From Clostridium cuniculi (GTDB lineage Bacteria; Bacillota; Clostridia; Clostridiales; Clostridiaceae), in contig NZ_SMUS01000005.1 of assembly GCF_004353185.1 (NCBI RefSeq), forward strand, positions 98,251-162,250: 64,000 nucleotides of DNA. The letters are read 5' to 3'. Shown here piece after piece: positions 9,437 to 18,964 of this stretch; position 1 is the first letter of the stretch; every line of letters starts with the position of its first letter. A program made the position numbers and the translations under genes. The notes under the pieces were generated by a model that saw only the letters and a program-made list of their open reading frames with translations, was not told the DNA's origin and did no database searches.

Positions 9437-10132
9437 TTAATCATTATTTCTATTGCTAATTGCAATTAATCTTACTAATTGTGAAATTGACATTAATGCA
9501 GCTGCTACATATGTCATTGCTGCCGCACTTAATACACTTTTTGCCCCACTAACTTCATTACCATATAATATATTTCTACTTTCTAATATATTTAACGCTC
9601 TTCTTGAAGCATTGAATTCTACTGGTAATGTTATTAATTGATAAATTACTGCTACTGTAAAAAATATAATTCCGATATTTGTTAGTAGTGGAATACTAAA
9701 AAGTAAACCTATCATAAATATAATAATTGATGCTTGACTGCTAAAATTAACAGCCGTAGCTATGGATGTTCTTAATACTAAAGGTTTATATGCTTCTTTA
9801 TGCTGTATTGCATGCCCAACTTCATGAGCTGCTATACCTGCCGATGCTATACTTGCTCCATGATATATATCACTAGACAATCTTACAACTCTACTTGTTG
9901 GATCATAGTGATCTGTTAGTTCTCCTCTTATTTCAACTACAGGAACATCATAAAGTCCTGCTGCATCAAGCATCATTCGTGCAACATTTTCGCCTGTGTA
10001 TCCATTCATAGTCCTTACAGTCCTATATTTTTTATATGTGCCACTTACCTTTGATTGTGCCCAAAATGCAATTATTATTGCAGGTAGCAACAAAATCATA
10101 GTTCTGTCAAAATAAAATCCTGGATAAATCAT
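9437..10132 (-). CDS. Neutral zinc metallopeptidase, YugP family
   Basis: A 231-residue membrane protein with the zinc-protease signature AAHEVGHAIQH near residue 112. A hydrophobic N-terminal segment (MILLLPAIIIAFWAQS), two further membrane segments after the HEXXH motif (SIIIFMIGLLFSIPLL and IIFFTVAVIYQLI), and a final AAAMTYVAAALMSI segment fit the YugP/DUF1385-neighbour membrane peptidase family (Pfam zinc metallopeptidase 2). The substrate is unknown. It stands between fmt and rsmB, a conserved clostridial location, which suggests a housekeeping envelope role by association only. Confidence 0.88.
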   Translation of the reverse strand: MIYPGFYFDRTMILLLPAIIIAFWAQSKVSGTYKKYRTVRTMNGYTGENVARMMLDAAGLYDVPVVEIRGELTDHYDPTSRVVRLSSDIYHGASIASAGIAAHEVGHAIQHKEAYKPLVLRTSIATAVNFSSQASIIIFMIGLLFSIPLLTNIGIIFFTVAVIYQLITLPVEFNASRRALNILESRNILYGNEVSGAKSVLSAAAMTYVAAALMSISQLVRLIAISNRNND

Positions 10133-10150
10133 AAAATTTCCCCTTTCATA

Positions 10151-11077
10151 TTATACCAATTTACAACCAACCTCAATATCTTTACCATTTATATATTGTT
10201 CAATAGTTAATGGCTTTCCATTAGGGAATTGAACTTTTTTAACAAGCAAAATACCATCCTTACAACTAACTTTCATACCAGTTTTGTTAACACTTAATAT
10301 AGTTCCAGGTTCCTTATTACTATTTTCATTTAAAACCTCAGATTCATATATCTTCATATTATCATCTTTATATGTAGTATGTGCAATTGGCCACGGGTTA
10401 AGACCTCTAATTAAATTATGTATTTCTCTAGCGCTCTTATCCCAAGATATTTTACCAGTGTTTTTAGAAAGCATTTTTGCATAACAAGTTTCACCTTCTT
10501 GCTTTATACCTTTTACAGTACCATTAGCAACACCTTCAATTGTTTCTATTAAAAGATTTCCTCCTCTAACCATTAATATATCATGTAACTCTCCAGCTGT
10601 CATGTTTTCAGTTATTTCCACCTCATCTTTTAATAACATATCACCAGTATCTAATCCAACATCCATAAGCATAGTTGTATTACCTGATTTTTTCTCTCCA
10701 TTAATTACAACCCAATTAAGCGGAGCTGCTCCTCTATACATTGGAAGTAAAGATGCATGTAAATTTATGCAACCATACTTAGGAATATCTAAAACCTCTT
10801 TAGTTAATATTTGCCCAAAGGCAACTACTATTATAAAATCTGGTCTAATATCCTTTAGATATTCTATAGCCTCTCTATCATCCTTTAATTTTTCTGGCTG
10901 AAATACTTTTATATCATGTTTTACAGCTACTTCCTTCACTGCTGAAAAGGCCATTTTTTTACCTCTTCCTTTAGGTCTATCAGGCTGCGTAAAAACAGCC
11001 TCTACTCCATACTTTTCTATTAAAGCTTCTAATGATGGAACAGCAAAATCAGGAGTTCCCATAAATACAATTTTCAT
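10151..11077 (-). CDS. fmt: Methionyl-tRNA formyltransferase
   Basis: A 308-residue enzyme that formylates initiator Met-tRNA with 10-formyl-THF. It opens [19 protein letters not shown], has the formyl-THF site [18 protein letters not shown] (~108-125) with catalytic Asn/His, and the Asp in [10 protein letters not shown] (~139-148). The C-terminal OB-like domain is complete. It follows def by 13 bp, so formylation and deformylation genes are cotranscribed with priA, as in most bacteria. Confidence 0.97.
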   Translation of the reverse strand: MKIVFMGTPDFAVPSLEALIEKYGVEAVFTQPDRPKGRGKKMAFSAVKEVAVKHDIKVFQPEKLKDDREAIEYLKDIRPDFIIVVAFGQILTKEVLDIPKYGCINLHASLLPMYRGAAPLNWVVINGEKKSGNTTMLMDVGLDTGDMLLKDEVEITENMTAGELHDILMVRGGNLLIETIEGVANGTVKGIKQEGETCYAKMLSKNTGKISWDKSAREIHNLIRGLNPWPIAHTTYKDDNMKIYESEVLNENSNKEPGTILSVNKTGMKVSCKDGILLVKKVQFPNGKPLTIEQYINGKDIEVGCKLV

Positions 11078-11090
11078 TTATAAATACCTC

Positions 11091-11534
11091 CTACTTTACA
11101 AGATCTACATATAAAACACCATCTAAGTGATCATTTTCATGTAATATAGCTCTTGCTAATAATCCTTCTCCCTCTAAAATAAACTCTTCACCCTTTTCAT
11201 TTAGCGCTTTAACCTTTACGTAATTTGGTCTTTCTACTTCACTAAATTCTCCAGGTACACTTAAGCAGCCCTCTTCACCACATTGAGTTCCACTAGTTTC
11301 TAAAATTTCTGGATTAATAAATACCATTGTTCCATTTTCATCATCAATATCTATAACAAATATTCTCTTAAGTATTCCAACTTGTGGTGCAGCTAATCCA
11401 ACACCATTTGCTTCAAACATAGTATCTACCATATCATTAATAAGAGTTATTTCTCTCTTAGTTATCTCAGTAACCTCTTTACACTTCTTTCTTAAAACAT
11501 CGTCTCCCATAGTTCTAATAGTTCTAATTGCCAT
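11091..11534 (-). CDS. def: Peptide deformylase
   Basis: A 147-residue metallo-hydrolase that removes the formyl group from new proteins. The three catalytic motifs are present: [10 protein letters not shown] (~44-53), EEGCLSVPG (~92) and HENDHLDG (~131), the last carrying the two metal-binding histidines in HExxH form. The length fits the short type 1B/III enzymes of clostridia. The ATG at 11534 has an AGGAGG site. It sits 11 bp after priA and 13 bp before fmt. Confidence 0.96.
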   Translation of the reverse strand: MAIRTIRTMGDDVLRKKCKEVTEITKREITLINDMVDTMFEANGVGLAAPQVGILKRIFVIDIDDENGTMVFINPEILETSGTQCGEEGCLSVPGEFSEVERPNYVKVKALNEKGEEFILEGEGLLARAILHENDHLDGVLYVDLVK

Positions 11535-11545
11535 TTTATTTCCTC

Positions 11546-13753
11546 CTAGAATAAATTATTTGGATTTATATCCATACTTATTCGTATATCATTATATACG
11601 TTCTTGTTCTCATCATAAAGTAGTTCTTTAATTTTTTTAGCAAATTCTGATTCAAATTCACCTTTTATCACAATTTGCCATCTATAATTTTCTTTAACTT
11701 TAGCTACTAAACATGGTATTGGACCTAAAATATCAACCTCTACTTCCTTTTCAACTAATGGTTTTATCACATTAGATATTTTATGCATAAAGCTCTTCAA
11801 TAAATCCTCTTTTTTTGATATACCATTTATTAATAATATCTTACCAAAAGGTGGATATTTCATTAATGCTCTAACTGTAAATTCTTTCTCATAAAACCCT
11901 TCATAATCATAATTAACAGCATATTCTAAACTATAATGTTCTGGAGTATATGTTTGTATTACTACTTTACCCTGCTTTTCTCCACGTCCTGCTCTTCCTG
12001 CAACCTGAGTAATTATCTGAAAAGTTCTTTCTGCAGCTCTATAGTCCGGTATATTTATAGACATATCCGCTGCTAATATACCTACAAGAGTAACATTTTT
12101 AAAATCAAGACCTTTCGAAATCATTTGAGTTCCTATAAGAATATCAGCTTTTCCCTCTTTGAATGTGTTATAAATCTTTTCATAAGAGTCTTTACCTCTT
12201 GTGGTATCAACATCCATTCTTAAAACTCTAGCATCCTTAAAATATTTTTTTACCTCTTCCTCAACTCTTTCAGTTCCTGCACCAAAAAACTTAACATATT
12301 TACTATCACATTTTGGACACTTTTGAGGAGCTCTTTTTGTTTTTCCACAATAATGACAAACAAGAAGTCCACTTCTATGATATGTCATAGAAATATCACA
12401 TTCCTCACACTTAAATACATATCCACAACTTCTACATGATACAAAAGTAGAAAATCCTCTTCTATTTAAGAATAATATTATCTGCTCTCCTTTAGAAAGT
12501 TTTTCTTGCATATCTCTAAAAAGTTCTCTGCTAAATAAAGATATATTTCCACTTCTTAATTCATTTCTCATATCAATAACCTTCATAGGAGGCATAGCTT
12601 TACCATCAACTCTTGAATTTAATTCTAATAATTTTAAGTCACCTGTCAAAGCTCTATAATAAGTTTCTATAGTTGGTGTAGCCGATCCTAAGACCACCCT
12701 ACAACCTTTTTGCTCACTTAAAAATTCTGCAACCTCTTTAGTCTGATATTTAGGATTTTGATCTGATTTATATGTGTTTTCATGTTCCTCATCAATAATG
12801 ATAAGTCCTAAATTTTTTACAGGTAAAAAAATAGCACTTCTTGCTCCTACTACAAGTTTAGCCTTACCTTCTTTTACTCTAAACCACTCATCAAATCTTT
12901 CTCCATCAGATAACTTGCTATGAAACAAAGCAACATCTCTTCCAAATCTCCCTTTAAATCTTTCAATCATTTGAGGAGTTAATGATATTTCAGGAACTAA
13001 AACGATAGCTGATTGATTTTTTTCTAAGACTTCTTCAACCATTCTCATATATACTTCTGTTTTACCTGAACCAGTAACACCTTTAAGTAAAAATAAATTA
13101 TTGCCAGAATTATTATATTCATCAAGAACATGTTTTTGCTCAAAGGTTAACTCTTTTTCAGAATCTATATTGTAAGTTCTATTATTATACCTAAAAACAG
13201 TCTCTTCTTCTACTACTAATAATCCTTTTTCAATTAATTTATTTAATTTGTATTGAGATATTGAGTTAACATTAATAAGTTCACTTTTTGTATATTTACC
13301 TGAATTTTCCTTCAAAAAGTTAATAATTTCTATATATCCTTCAGGTTTTTTTATACAACTTAAATCATCGCTTTTAAATACTATTACCTTTTTATTTTTA
13401 CTTTTAGCACCTTTCATAATTCCAACAGGAATAAGCAATCTAAATGCATCAATATATTTACACAAGTACTTTTCTCTTAAAAAATTAATAAGCTTAATAT
13501 CATCTTCATCTATAATAGGCTCATCTGTTATTATTGCAGAAATTTTTTTAACTTTAAAACTTATGTTAACTTCATTTTCTCCCTTTATAGAAAGCACAAA
13601 ACCTTCTGATGTCTTATTGCCCATTCCAAATGGAACTTTTACTATTTGCCCTACCTGAACTTTTTCTTCAAGCTCTACAGGAATCTTATATGTAAAAGGT
13701 CTATCAATTTCCAATGCTTCTGAATTTAATATTATTTCAGCATATAAATTCAA
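11546..13753 (-). CDS. priA: Primosomal replication restart helicase PriA
   Basis: A 735-residue superfamily 2 helicase that reloads replication at stalled forks. N-terminal DNA-binding domain (~1-200), Walker [13 protein letters not shown] (~224), DEEH box, zinc-binding cysteines CRSC, CEEC, CHYC and CPKC (~440-480), then helicase motifs [11 protein letters not shown] and QVAGRAGR. It starts with TTG at 13753, preceded by GAGGGTGATAAA. Downstream genes def and fmt follow at 11-13 bp. Length is normal. Confidence 0.97.
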   Translation of the reverse strand: MNLYAEIILNSEALEIDRPFTYKIPVELEEKVQVGQIVKVPFGMGNKTSEGFVLSIKGENEVNISFKVKKISAIITDEPIIDEDDIKLINFLREKYLCKYIDAFRLLIPVGIMKGAKSKNKKVIVFKSDDLSCIKKPEGYIEIINFLKENSGKYTKSELINVNSISQYKLNKLIEKGLLVVEEETVFRYNNRTYNIDSEKELTFEQKHVLDEYNNSGNNLFLLKGVTGSGKTEVYMRMVEEVLEKNQSAIVLVPEISLTPQMIERFKGRFGRDVALFHSKLSDGERFDEWFRVKEGKAKLVVGARSAIFLPVKNLGLIIIDEEHENTYKSDQNPKYQTKEVAEFLSEQKGCRVVLGSATPTIETYYRALTGDLKLLELNSRVDGKAMPPMKVIDMRNELRSGNISLFSRELFRDMQEKLSKGEQIILFLNRRGFSTFVSCRSCGYVFKCEECDISMTYHRSGLLVCHYCGKTKRAPQKCPKCDSKYVKFFGAGTERVEEEVKKYFKDARVLRMDVDTTRGKDSYEKIYNTFKEGKADILIGTQMISKGLDFKNVTLVGILAADMSINIPDYRAAERTFQIITQVAGRAGRGEKQGKVVIQTYTPEHYSLEYAVNYDYEGFYEKEFTVRALMKYPPFGKILLINGISKKEDLLKSFMHKISNVIKPLVEKEVEVDILGPIPCLVAKVKENYRWQIVIKGEFESEFAKKIKELLYDENKNVYNDIRISMDINPNNLF

Positions 13754-13863
13754 TTTATCACCCTCACTCTACCTTAATTGCTATACACTTAAAGTTCACA
13801 ATTAAATTTAAACTCATAAGAGTTCATTGAATAATTACATTTTCTTAACAATCTTGTATATAA

Positions 13864-13888
13864 AGAAAAGCGCAATTAGCGCTTTTCT
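13864..13888 (-). terminator. Terminator overlapping the coaBC stop codon
   Basis: A perfect 10-bp stem, AGAAAAGCGC (13864-13873) with GCGCTTTTCT (13879-13888), loop AATTA, followed by TTTATATA on the minus strand. The coaBC stop codon lies in the loop. It separates coaBC from priA. Confidence 0.88.
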
Positions 13889-15066
13889 AAAATCATGTCA
13901 AATATATTACTTGCAACTTCTTTTTTACTCATTTTTTCTAGTTCTAACTTTTCATTATTTTTTGAAATAATAACTACTTTATTGTCTTCACTACCAAAAC
14001 CAGTATCAGAAGATGTAATATCATTTGCAACTATAAAATCTAAATTCTTGTTTTTTAGTTTTTTCTCTGCATTCTTTAAGACATCATTACTTTCTGCTGC
14101 AAATCCAACTAAAACTTGGTGAGTTTTTATATCTCCTAAAGACTTTAATATATCATTATCTCTAGTTAAGCAAATATTTAAATCACCCTCACCTTTTTTG
14201 ATTTTTTCTTTGCTATATTCTTTAGGCTTATAATCAGCAACAGCTGCTGATTTAATAACTATATCTGCCCATTCAAAGTTATTAAAAATTTCATTTTTCA
14301 TTTCTTCATTAGTTTTTATGTTTATTATTCTTACGTTCTTTGGTGGATTTAAATTTGTAGGTCCTGAAACTAAAATAACTTCTGCACCTCTATCTCTAGC
14401 TTCTTCAGCTATAGCATAGCCCATTTTCCCTGTTGATCTATTAGTTAAATATCTTACAGGATCAATAGGGGCAATAGTTGGTCCAGCGCTTACAAGCACC
14501 TTCTTACCTTTTAAATCTTGCTCTTTATCACTTAACTCTGTTAATACTCTTTCTACAATTGTATTAACATCTGCAAGTTTTCCAATACCAATATCTCCAC
14601 ATGCTAACCTTCCACTAGCTGGTTCAATAAATTCATATCCATAACTTTTTAGCTTTTCTATGTTTCCTTGAACTATTCTATTTTGATACATGTTAGTGTT
14701 CATAGCTGGTGCAAATATTACTTTCGCCTTAGCTGCCGCCATTATAGTTGTAGATAACATATCATCTGCTATGCCATTTGCAACTTTTCCTATTATATTT
14801 GCTGTTGCTGGAGCTATTAACATTAAGTCAGCTTTTTGAGCTAATGATATATGTTGAATTTCCCAAGCCTTTGGTTCTGCAAACATATCAGTAACAACCA
14901 TATTTTGACTAATAGATTGGAATGTTAATGGGTTTACAAACTTAGATGCACTTTCAGTCATGATAACATGAACTTCTATATCCTTTTTTCTTAAAGCACT
15001 GATAACATCTAAAGCCTTATAGACTGCAATCCCTCCAGTAACGCCAATAACAACACATTTACTCAT
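13876..15066 (-). CDS. coaBC: Bifunctional phosphopantothenoylcysteine decarboxylase / synthetase
   Basis: A 396-residue fusion for two coenzyme A steps. The N-terminal flavin decarboxylase (CoaC, ~1-185) has GVTGGIAVYKALD, active-site His in QHISLA, APAMNTNMY and ASGRLACGDIGIG with the substrate-clamp cysteine. The C-terminal CoaB (~186-396) has SAGPTIAPIDPVR, NRSTGKMGYAIAEE, and KSAAVADYKP. It ends inside a terminator hairpin. Upstream rpoZ and gmk are 2 bp away and overlapping, so gmk-rpoZ-coaBC form one unit, as in Bacillus. Confidence 0.97.
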   Translation of the reverse strand: MSKCVVIGVTGGIAVYKALDVISALRKKDIEVHVIMTESASKFVNPLTFQSISQNMVVTDMFAEPKAWEIQHISLAQKADLMLIAPATANIIGKVANGIADDMLSTTIMAAAKAKVIFAPAMNTNMYQNRIVQGNIEKLKSYGYEFIEPASGRLACGDIGIGKLADVNTIVERVLTELSDKEQDLKGKKVLVSAGPTIAPIDPVRYLTNRSTGKMGYAIAEEARDRGAEVILVSGPTNLNPPKNVRIINIKTNEEMKNEIFNNFEWADIVIKSAAVADYKPKEYSKEKIKKGEGDLNICLTRDNDILKSLGDIKTHQVLVGFAAESNDVLKNAEKKLKNKNLDFIVANDITSSDTGFGSEDNKVVIISKNNEKLELEKMSKKEVASNIFDMILEKR

Positions 15067-15068
15067 GA

Positions 15069-15287
15069 TTACTTTATTCCTTCATTATTTTTATGATAAC
15101 TAATTAATCCTTCATTAACCTCATTAATTGCTATTGTTAATGGTTTCTTTGAAGGATTTGATGTTAATGGTTCATTCCCATCTATTATTTGTCTTGCCCT
15201 TCTTGATGTTACTATAACTAGTGAATATCTATCTTCTACCTTTTTTAATAAGTCCACCACTGATGGATTAATCATAGAGTTGTTCAT
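15069..15287 (-). CDS. rpoZ: RNA polymerase omega subunit
   Basis: A 72-residue omega subunit that aids assembly of the beta-prime subunit and responds to ppGpp in some bacteria. The family pattern is clear: NPSVVDLLKKVEDRYSLVIV, then SRRARQI, and PLTIAINEVNEG. Start at 15287 is chosen because GGAGGG lies 8 bp upstream; a second ATG at 15275 has no site. The first 20 bp overlap the end of gmk, which suggests coupled translation. Confidence 0.94.
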   Translation of the reverse strand: MNNSMINPSVVDLLKKVEDRYSLVIVTSRRARQIIDGNEPLTSNPSKKPLTIAINEVNEGLISYHKNNEGIK

Positions 15288-15903
15288 GAATTAAGCCCTC
15301 CTTAGAATCTAATATTGTATCTTTTATTCTATCTACTCTACATTTTTCTGCGGCAATTATTCCTTCTATTTTATTAACTGCCGTCTCAACTTCATCATTA
15401 ACTACTGCATAATTATATTTAGAAACATAATTTATTTCTTGATATGCATTTTTAAATCTTGTCATTAATGATTCTTCTGTTTCGCTGCCTCTTTTAATTA
15501 TTCTTTGTTTTAATTCTTCCATTGATGGAGGTAATATAAATATAAATACCCCTTCACTGAAGTTTTCTTTAACTTTTAAGGCACCTTGAATGTCTATTTC
15601 TAAAATAACATTCTTTCCTTCAGCTAACATTTCTTCTACTTTGAACTTTGGAGTTCCATACATATTTCCATGTACTTCAGCATACTCTAAGAAATCATTG
15701 CTTTCTACTCTAGAAATAAAATCTTCTTTAGTTAAGAAGTGATAATTTACACCATCTACTTCTCCAGCTCTTGGACTTCTTGTTGTTGCAGAAACAGAAA
15801 TAAATAAGTCATCACGCTTTTCTAAAAGCGCTTTACATATTGTTCCCTTTCCTGCACCTGAAGGACCGGAAATTACAATTAATAGTCCTCTATTATTTTT
15901 CAT
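15268..15903 (-). CDS. gmk: Guanylate kinase
   Basis: A 211-residue kinase making GDP from GMP and ATP. Walker A SGPSGAGKGTI is at ~12-22, the GMP-binding TTRSPRAGEVDGVNYHF at ~40-56, and the lid region follows FILPPSMEEL. Its ATG overlaps the remA stop codon by one base (TAATG) and its end overlaps rpoZ by 20 bp, giving a tight remA-gmk-rpoZ-coaBC order identical to that in Bacillus. Confidence 0.97.
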   Translation of the reverse strand: MKNNRGLLIVISGPSGAGKGTICKALLEKRDDLFISVSATTRSPRAGEVDGVNYHFLTKEDFISRVESNDFLEYAEVHGNMYGTPKFKVEEMLAEGKNVILEIDIQGALKVKENFSEGVFIFILPPSMEELKQRIIKRGSETEESLMTRFKNAYQEINYVSKYNYAVVNDEVETAVNKIEGIIAAEKCRVDRIKDTILDSKEGLIHEQLYD

Positions 15904-16172
15904 TATTCATCAACCTCATCTACAGTTTCATCTTTAGCTACTAATCTATGTGCAACAGTTTCTGGTTGAACTGCTGATAATATAACATGATCACTATCAG
16001 TTATTATAACAGCTCTTGTTCTTCTTCCATAAGTTGCATCAATAAGCATACCTCTATCTCTGGCTTCTTGGATTATTCTTTTAATCGGTGCTGATTCTGG
16101 GCTAACTATTGCAACAAGTCTATTAGCTGAAACTATATTACCAAAACCAATGTTTATCAATTTTATTCCCAT
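15903..16172 (-). CDS. remA: Extracellular matrix regulator RemA-like (DUF370)
   Basis: An 89-residue DUF370 protein. In Bacillus subtilis RemA is a DNA-binding activator of matrix and osmoprotection genes and sits at this same position between yicC/yloC and gmk. Family features seen are [20 protein letters not shown] at the N terminus, [11 protein letters not shown], and [15 protein letters not shown]. It has been kept in clostridia that lack the Bacillus matrix genes, so the targets here are unknown. One-base overlap with gmk; 13 bp from yicC. Confidence 0.9.
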   Translation of the reverse strand: MGIKLINIGFGNIVSANRLVAIVSPESAPIKRIIQEARDRGMLIDATYGRRTRAVIITDSDHVILSAVQPETVAHRLVAKDETVDEVDE

Positions 16173-16185
16173 TACTATCCTCCTA

Positions 16186-17067
16186 TTATTCTATATTTTG
16201 TACTTGCTCTCTTATCTTCTCAAGTATATTTTTTATATCAATAACTATATTAGTCATTTGGATATCACTAGATTTTGAACCAATAGTATTAGTTTCTCTA
16301 TTCATTTCTTGAACTATAAAATCAAGTTTTCTACCAATTGGATCATTTAAATTTAAGGTTTCTCTAACTTGGTTGATGTGACTTCTAAGTCTTATTATTT
16401 CCTCATCTACAGTTGCTTTATCTGCTAACATGCAAACTTCCATAGCAATTCTACTTTCATCTATCTCAACATTTCCTAATAGCTCTTTTACTCTTTCTTC
16501 AAGCTTCATTTTAAAGGCTTTTGGGATAGTATCTGCAAATTCTTCAACTTTTGAAACTAATTCTTCTATAACAGAAATTTTAGATAAAATATCTTCTTTT
16601 AACTTATTACCTTCAACTTCTCTCATTCCAATCATCATTTCTAGAGAGTCATTTATAAGTGGTTTAAGTTCTTTCCAAACTTCTTCAATTTTATCTTCTT
16701 CTTCAACTACAGTAATAACTTCTGGAAATCTTGCAATTTGCATTACTGAAATATCATTCTTTACACCTAATTTTGTTTCTATTTCCTTAAGGCACTCTAA
16801 ATATCCTTGAGCTAAGTCAATATCAACCTTTGGAATTCCACTACCATCATTGTAATTCTTTAAATTAATAAATACATCAACTTTTCCTCTATTAAGTGAA
16901 TTACTTATCATTTTTCTAATTTCTTCTTCTAAAGAAATTAAAGTTTTAGGCATTCTAATATTTATATCTAAATATCTGCTATTTACGCTTTTCATTTCAA
17001 CAGTAAAAACTCTTTTTTCGCCTTCTTCACTGCTGCTTCTTCCAAAGCTAGTCATGCTCCTTATCAT
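16186..17067 (-). CDS. YicC/YloC-type endoribonuclease
   Basis: A 293-residue member of the YicC family, which are endoribonucleases linked to small-RNA and mRNA decay. It begins [12 protein letters not shown], with the [16 protein letters not shown] block at ~24-39, and ends with the conserved helical part [20 protein letters not shown]. The two halves, the YicC_N and DUF1732 domains, are both complete. First gene of the yicC-remA-gmk-rpoZ-coaBC unit; an AAGGAGAATAA-type site precedes the ATG at 17067. Confidence 0.92.
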   Translation of the reverse strand: MIRSMTSFGRSSSEEGEKRVFTVEMKSVNSRYLDINIRMPKTLISLEEEIRKMISNSLNRGKVDVFINLKNYNDGSGIPKVDIDLAQGYLECLKEIETKLGVKNDISVMQIARFPEVITVVEEEDKIEEVWKELKPLINDSLEMMIGMREVEGNKLKEDILSKISVIEELVSKVEEFADTIPKAFKMKLEERVKELLGNVEIDESRIAMEVCMLADKATVDEEIIRLRSHINQVRETLNLNDPIGRKLDFIVQEMNRETNTIGSKSSDIQMTNIVIDIKNILEKIREQVQNIE

Positions 17068-17212
17068 ATTTATTCTCCTTACCTTCTATGGATTATTAAT
17101 TCTAATTTATATATATTAAATAAATTTCTTTTATTATATCCTAGTTTATAACCTTATTAGATTCTATGTCAATATTTTGTTCACAAATTGTTAACATTTA
17201 TTTTTTATATAA

Positions 17213-17279
17213 AAAAGATTGCATAAATGAAGGTATGAATATTACAATCATATTCATACCTTAAATTTGATGCAACCTT
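17213..17279 (-). terminator. Terminator of the purine permease gene
   Basis: On the minus strand an 11-bp AAGGTATGAATA-type stem with an 8-nt loop is flanked by an outer GGTTGCAT/ATGCAATC stem and followed by TTTTTTATAT. It starts about 15 bp after the permease stop codon. Confidence 0.85.
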
Positions 17280-17292
17280 TAATAAATAAATT

Positions 17293-18657
17293 TTATAATA
17301 ATATTATTTTCAATATAAATACTACTGCTAAAACATACATTACCCAGGAAATTTTTACTTTATCTCCCTTTTTGTTGAATAAATTATATAATAAATTAAT
17401 TATAACGTATGATAATATTCCAAGAGTTAGACCATCACCAATACTATAAGTTAAAGGCATAGCTGCAATTGTTAGAAATGCTGGTACTCCTTCTGTTATA
17501 TTATCAAAATCTATCTCCTTAATAGCTCCAAGCATTAAATAACCAACATAAATTAACGCAGGTGCAGTTGCACAACTAGGAATAGCTATAAATATTGGTG
17601 AGAAAAACATAGCAATTAAAAACAATACTCCTGTTGTAATAGAAGTAAATCCTGTTCTCCCCCCAGCAGCAACACCAGTAGAACTTTCAACATAAGTAGT
17701 AACTGTAGATACTCCTAATACTGCTCCTGCTGTAGTTCCTATAGCATCCACTAAAAGAGCTCTTCCGGCATTTGGCACATTACCTTCCTCATCTAACATC
17801 TTAGCCTTAGAACAAACACCAACTAAAGTTCCTACTGTATCAAAGAAGTCTACAAATAAGAAAGTAAATACTACAGTAATAAACATTCTAATATTTTCAC
17901 CACTAAATACATATCCTAAATCAATTTTTCCTGCAATTTCTCCGATACCTTCAAACTTAAATACACCAGTTGGTAAATAAATTCCCAATGCTGCAGCTGC
18001 TTCATTATCAATTAAAGCAAAGCACCATCCTATAATAGCTGAAATTAATATTCCCCAAAGAATAGGCCCTCTTACTCCTTTTTTATCTAAAACAGTTATA
18101 ATTATAAGTCCTATAATTGTTATTATTACATTTGGCGTAAATACCCCTAATGAAACCATTGTTGATTCATTTGCAACAACTAATCCTGAATTAACCATTC
18201 CAATAAATGCTATAAATAATCCAATACCACCTGTTACTGCTAACTTCATATTTTTAGGAATAGCATTTACAACTGCTTCTCTAATTTTAAATAATGATAA
18301 AATTATAAATATAATACCCTCAACAAATACAGCTGTTAAAGCAACCTTCCACGAAATTCCCATTTGCCCTACAACAGTATAAGCAAAATAAGCATTTAAT
18401 CCCATTCCTGATGCTAATGCAAATGGTAAATTAGCAAACAACCCCATAAGTATACATGCTATTGCAGCAGCTAAACATGTTGCTGTAACTAATGGCCCAA
18501 CAGGCATGCCTGAAGCTGATAAAATACTTGGATTAACTGCAATAATATACGCCATTGTCAAAAATGTTGTTAGTCCTGCTAGCATTTCTTTTTTAATATC
18601 AACATTTTTGTTTGAAAAAATAGGTAATAACTTTTCTTTTTTAGTTAAAGTTTGCAT
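17293..18657 (-). CDS. NCS2-family purine permease (PbuG/AzgA type)
   Basis: A 454-residue permease with 12-14 membrane segments, of the AzgA/PbuG branch of NCS2 that imports hypoxanthine, guanine or adenine with protons. Diagnostic parts are AGLTTFLTMAYIIAVNPSIL (~27-46), LASGMGLNAYFAY (~80), FVDFFDTVGTLVGV (~264), VTTYVESSTGVAAGGRTG (~314) and a NITEGVPAFLTIAAMPLTYS block (~390). The ATG at 18657 has an AAAGGGGGA site. It is a single-gene unit with its own promoter and a long leader holding a terminator, so it is likely regulated by a purine-related ligand. Exact base specificity cannot be read from sequence. Confidence 0.93.
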   Translation of the reverse strand: MQTLTKKEKLLPIFSNKNVDIKKEMLAGLTTFLTMAYIIAVNPSILSASGMPVGPLVTATCLAAAIACILMGLFANLPFALASGMGLNAYFAYTVVGQMGISWKVALTAVFVEGIIFIILSLFKIREAVVNAIPKNMKLAVTGGIGLFIAFIGMVNSGLVVANESTMVSLGVFTPNVIITIIGLIIITVLDKKGVRGPILWGILISAIIGWCFALIDNEAAAALGIYLPTGVFKFEGIGEIAGKIDLGYVFSGENIRMFITVVFTFLFVDFFDTVGTLVGVCSKAKMLDEEGNVPNAGRALLVDAIGTTAGAVLGVSTVTTYVESSTGVAAGGRTGFTSITTGVLFLIAMFFSPIFIAIPSCATAPALIYVGYLMLGAIKEIDFDNITEGVPAFLTIAAMPLTYSIGDGLTLGILSYVIINLLYNLFNKKGDKVKISWVMYVLAVVFILKIILL

Positions 18658-18753
18658 TAAAAATCCCCCTTTTTATTTATATATTTAAGTTTAAGAATAA
18701 GATAAGGCTAATTAATCCTTGTCTATCCTAAATAACTTCAAAATAAAATAAAA

Positions 18754-18789
18754 AACTGCAAAGCGCTATCAAGATAACACTTTACAGTT
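18754..18789 (-). terminator. Leader (attenuator) terminator before the purine permease
   Basis: A 17-bp stem, 18773-18789 with 18754-18770 (three wobble pairs), 2-nt loop, followed by TTTTTTATTTTATTTT on the minus strand. It lies between the promoter and the permease start, so it must be read through for expression, typical of a riboswitch expression platform. Confidence 0.88.
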
Positions 18790-18803
18790 ATTTCACATTT
18801 TAG

Positions 18804-18876
18804 AACTCATAGTCATAATTTTTACATCGTAATAGGTATATAATAAATATCCCTGTTTATCATTAGAATACGAGTT
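18804..18876 (-). ncRNA. Riboswitch-like aptamer, possibly a divergent purine riboswitch
   Basis: An 8-bp closing stem AACTCGTA (18869-18876) with TATGAGTT (18804-18811) is followed after ~14 bp by the leader terminator. The 3' part GACTATGAGT and an upstream TATACC recall the J3/1 and J2/3 parts of the purine (xpt-pbuX) riboswitch. Other core elements of that class, AUAAU after P1 and the CCGUAAA loop, are not seen, and the two inner stems would be AU-rich and bulged. A regulated leader is well supported; the ligand class is not. Confidence 0.5.
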
Positions 18877-18889
18877 ATCTTATAGTCAA

Positions 18890-18918
18890 ATTATATCTCA
18901 TAATTTTCCATAAGTCAA
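18890..18918 (-). promoter_or_regulatory. Sigma-A promoter of the purine permease leader
   Basis: TTGACT (18913-18918) and TATAAT (18890-18895) with an exact 17-bp spacer on the minus strand. Predicted transcription starts just before the aptamer stem. Confidence 0.8.
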
Positions 18919-18964
18919 TATTTTCCGTATATTCCTATTATTATATTATGTAATATTCGTATTA

